This document shows, piece after piece, positions 32,889-34,546 of a DNA stretch of 34,546 bases. The notes beneath the pieces are model-generated. The model searched no databases and had not been told where the DNA came from. It saw nothing but the letters and a program-made list of their open reading frames with translations. Origin of the DNA: Draconibacterium orientale (GTDB lineage: Bacteria; Bacteroidota; Bacteroidia; Bacteroidales; UBA1556); contig DYSI01000020.1 of NCBI GenBank assembly GCA_020718275.1, positions 1 through 34,546 on the forward strand, read 5' to 3'. The translations under genes and the position numbers were made by a program. Each line of letters begins with the position of its first letter. Position 1 is the first letter of the stretch.

Positions 32889-34097
32889 TTATAGATGTAA
32901 ATCGTGTCCCATCCGTTCTTGTTTTGTAACTAGATATCGTAAGTTATGTTTGCTTGGTGGAATAATCAGCGGCCGTACCTCCACAATTTCGATTCCATAG
33001 GAGCTTAAACCTACTTTTTTTGTTGGGTTATTAGTCAGTAGAATTATTTTATTAGCGCCTAAATCTCTAAGAATTTGAGCACCAATTCCATAGTCGCGTT
33101 CATCCTCTTTAAATCCAAGTTGTAAGTTTGCATCCACCGTATCAACGCCTTGCTCTTGTAAATGATAGGCTTTAAGCTTATTGATTAATCCAATACCTCT
33201 TCCCTCTTGATTCATATAGAGTACGATTCCTTTACCGGCATTATCAATTTGACGCATTGATTCGTGTAATTGTGGACCACAATCGCATTTACAGCTACCA
33301 AAAATATCACCCGTAACACAAGAAGAGTGTACCCTAACAAGAATAGGTTCGTCCGTATCCCAAGTTCCTTTAACCAATGCAATTTGCGGTTTACCGTCTG
33401 AAATTTGAGTATACGCATGTAACATAAAATCACCATATTCGGTTGGCATACTAACTACTTCTTCTTTCTGAATTAGACTTTCAAATTTAATTCGGTAAGC
33501 AATAAGATCTTTAATAGAAACTACTTTCAGATTGAATTTGTCGGCGATCTCGAAGAGTTGGGGTAATCGTGCCATACTTCCATCTTCGTTCATAATTTCG
33601 ACTAGTGCACCAGCGGGTGATAGGCCTGCCAAACGAGCTAAATCAATACTAGCTTCGGTATGGCCTGCTCTACGAATAACACCGTTTTTCTTGGCTTTTA
33701 GTGGGAAAATATGTCCAGGTCGGCCTAAATCTTCAGGCTTGGTAGATGGGTTTACAAGGGCTTGTATTGTTTTGGCTCTATCCATAGCTGAAATACCAGT
33801 GGTGCATCCATTGCCAAGCAGATCTACCGAAACTGTAAACTGGGTTTCGTGTGAAGAGGTGTTATTTTGAACCATCATATCCAGATTCAATTGCTCAGCT
33901 CTTTCCTCGGTGATGGCTGCGCAAATTAAACCTCGGCCATGGGTAGCCATAAAATTAACTAATTCTGAATTAACGAGTTCTGCTGCTGCTACAAAGTCAC
34001 CTTCGTTTTCTCGATCCTCATCATCAACCACAATTACTACTTTTCCATTTTTAATTTCCTGAATTGCCTCGTCGATAATATCTAGCTTTGTTTTCAT
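32889..34097 (-). CDS. ribBA: Bifunctional 3,4-dihydroxy-2-butanone-4-phosphate synthase / GTP cyclohydrolase II
   Basis: Supplies both precursors of riboflavin: DHBP from ribulose 5-phosphate and the pyrimidine from GTP. The 402-aa fusion has RibB in residues 1 to about 205, with [13 protein letters not shown] and the [16 protein letters not shown] motif. RibA follows, with the zinc ligands in [18 protein letters not shown] and the GTP-site [10 protein letters not shown]. Both halves look catalytically intact. ATG at 34097. There is no room for an FMN riboswitch if the -7 at 34134-34127 is used, and none was recognised further upstream. Monocistronic. Confidence 0.97.
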   Translation of the reverse strand: MKTKLDIIDEAIQEIKNGKVVIVVDDEDRENEGDFVAAAELVNSELVNFMATHGRGLICAAITEERAEQLNLDMMVQNNTSSHETQFTVSVDLLGNGCTTGISAMDRAKTIQALVNPSTKPEDLGRPGHIFPLKAKKNGVIRRAGHTEASIDLARLAGLSPAGALVEIMNEDGSMARLPQLFEIADKFNLKVVSIKDLIAYRIKFESLIQKEEVVSMPTEYGDFMLHAYTQISDGKPQIALVKGTWDTDEPILVRVHSSCVTGDIFGSCKCDCGPQLHESMRQIDNAGKGIVLYMNQEGRGIGLINKLKAYHLQEQGVDTVDANLQLGFKEDERDYGIGAQILRDLGANKIILLTNNPTKKVGLSSYGIEIVEVRPLIIPPSKHNLRYLVTKQERMGHDLHL

Positions 34098-34126
34098 TCC
34101 TTTTTTACAATGTTAAGTTTGTAGTG

Positions 34127-34134
34127 CAAAAGTA
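34127..34134 (-). promoter_or_regulatory. Probable ribBA promoter -7 element
   Basis: Plus-strand CAAAAGTA gives TACTTTTG on the minus strand, 29 bp before the ribBA ATG. A further TACCTTTG (minus, 34283-34276) lies upstream and could be an alternative start. Neither has a good -33. Confidence 0.55.
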
Positions 34135-34546
34135 GCCTTTTTAGATAGATTAGCACTTATAAAATCTATGATTTAATTAGTGTTTCATTTTATCATTTTA
34201 CATCTTGGTGGAATTTTTAGGGTTTTGTTGCATTGCGGATTGTCTGATTCTGTTTGATGATTAATTTGACTACGCCAAAGGTAGTGGATACATTGTGTTT
34301 AATGCATAGTTCAAAATATGCATATTTTAAACTATGGGGTGTAAAACTGGGCTCAATCATTTTACTTATTGCTTGAAAATACCAATCTTACAAATGGTAT
34401 AAAAACAGAAAAGCTAACTTTTTTAAGTTAGCTTTTCTGTTTTAGAAGGTTCTAAAGTTATTCTTTTTGCACGTCCGTAATTGTACCACGCAAATAAAAA
34501 ATACTTATCTTGCATGAAATATTTTGACGTGAATATAATCAAATTT
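34135..34546. other. Intergenic region at the right edge
   Basis: No gene is evident from 34135 to about 34420. The region holds a possible second minus-strand -7 (34276-34283), a perfect 18-bp hairpin (34403-34442), and beyond it short open frames cut by the window end. On the plus strand an ATG at 34514 opens MKYFDVNIIKF to the edge. On the minus strand an open frame ends at the stop 34423-34425. Neither is long enough to identify. Confidence 0.6.
34403..34442. terminator. Perfect 18-bp hairpin, terminator-like on both strands
   Basis: AAACAGAAAAGCTAACTT (34403-34420) pairs without mismatch with AAGTTAGCTTTTCTGTTT (34425-34442) across TTTT. T-richness at both ends suits a bidirectional intrinsic terminator. 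No identifiable gene in the window feeds it on the plus strand, so it probably ends a minus-strand gene lying past the right edge or a small RNA. Confidence 0.75.

Noticed and set aside
34098-34300. FMN riboswitch upstream of ribBA
   Set aside because: The conserved RFN blocks were not recognised, and the nearest promoter leaves a leader too short for one.

Overview
The window looks like ordinary chromosome of a Bacteroidota bacterium (Flavobacteriia/Sphingobacteriia/Chitinophagia-like; I cannot place it more finely). It is AT-rich. Start codons lack Shine-Dalgarno sequences. At least 13 genes or operons are preceded by an exact TAnnTTTG, the Bacteroidota -7 promoter element, and several of these have a TTG about 19-22 bp upstream. 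The gene content also fits: a TonB receptor with a carboxypeptidase-regulatory N-terminus, Reg_prop/Y_Y_Y sensors, SiaB/SiaC (DUF1987) proteins, OmpA and SPOR envelope proteins and RibBA. I saw no tRNA, rRNA, transposase, phage gene or CRISPR array.

Layout. 1-5763 is translation housekeeping: typA (minus), then rplM-rpsI-rpsB-tsf and pyrH (plus). A strong promoter and a structured leader of about 190 nt precede rplM, and an attenuator-like hairpin lies between rpsI and rpsB. 5934-13150 is a signalling block: a secreted TPR protein ending in a caspase-like (C14) domain; a periplasmic propeller/Y_Y_Y sensor joined through one membrane helix to a cytoplasmic SpoIIE/PP2C phosphatase; a SiaB-type kinase; a SiaC/DUF1987 phosphoprotein with a conserved Thr68; and a coiled-coil membrane protein. 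13251-16388 holds a TonB-dependent receptor abutting an SRAP (HMCES/YedK) gene. 16395-18305 is a long-chain acyl-CoA synthetase. 18422-23768 is an envelope cluster: ompA diverging from a barrel-SPOR protein, followed by an OmpA-like/TPR lipoprotein. 23886-25248 is an HTH regulator with a DUF486 membrane protein. 25532-26713 is a CsgG/TolB-N-like exported protein. 26889-34097 carries a trans-sulfuration PLP enzyme, an lpd-GT4-rfbC run, a PolB-like exonuclease, a 65-aa lipoprotein and ribBA.

The best candidate for an under-described system is 8350-13150. It resembles the Pseudomonas SiaA/B/C partner switch: PP2C phosphatase, GHKL kinase and phosphothreonine protein. Here the phosphatase is fused to a large periplasmic sensor, no GGDEF cyclase (SiaD) is present, and an unknown coiled-coil/two-helix membrane protein takes the last position. 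Other notable items are a perfect 75-bp tandem duplication inside the probable ompA 5' UTR, TTTGCAAA palindromes at 31-bp spacing before the HTH gene, and two candidate ribosomal-protein control elements.

Many track ORFs start at TTG codons or upstream of (even inside) promoter elements. I moved those starts to the internal ATG and say so in each entry.
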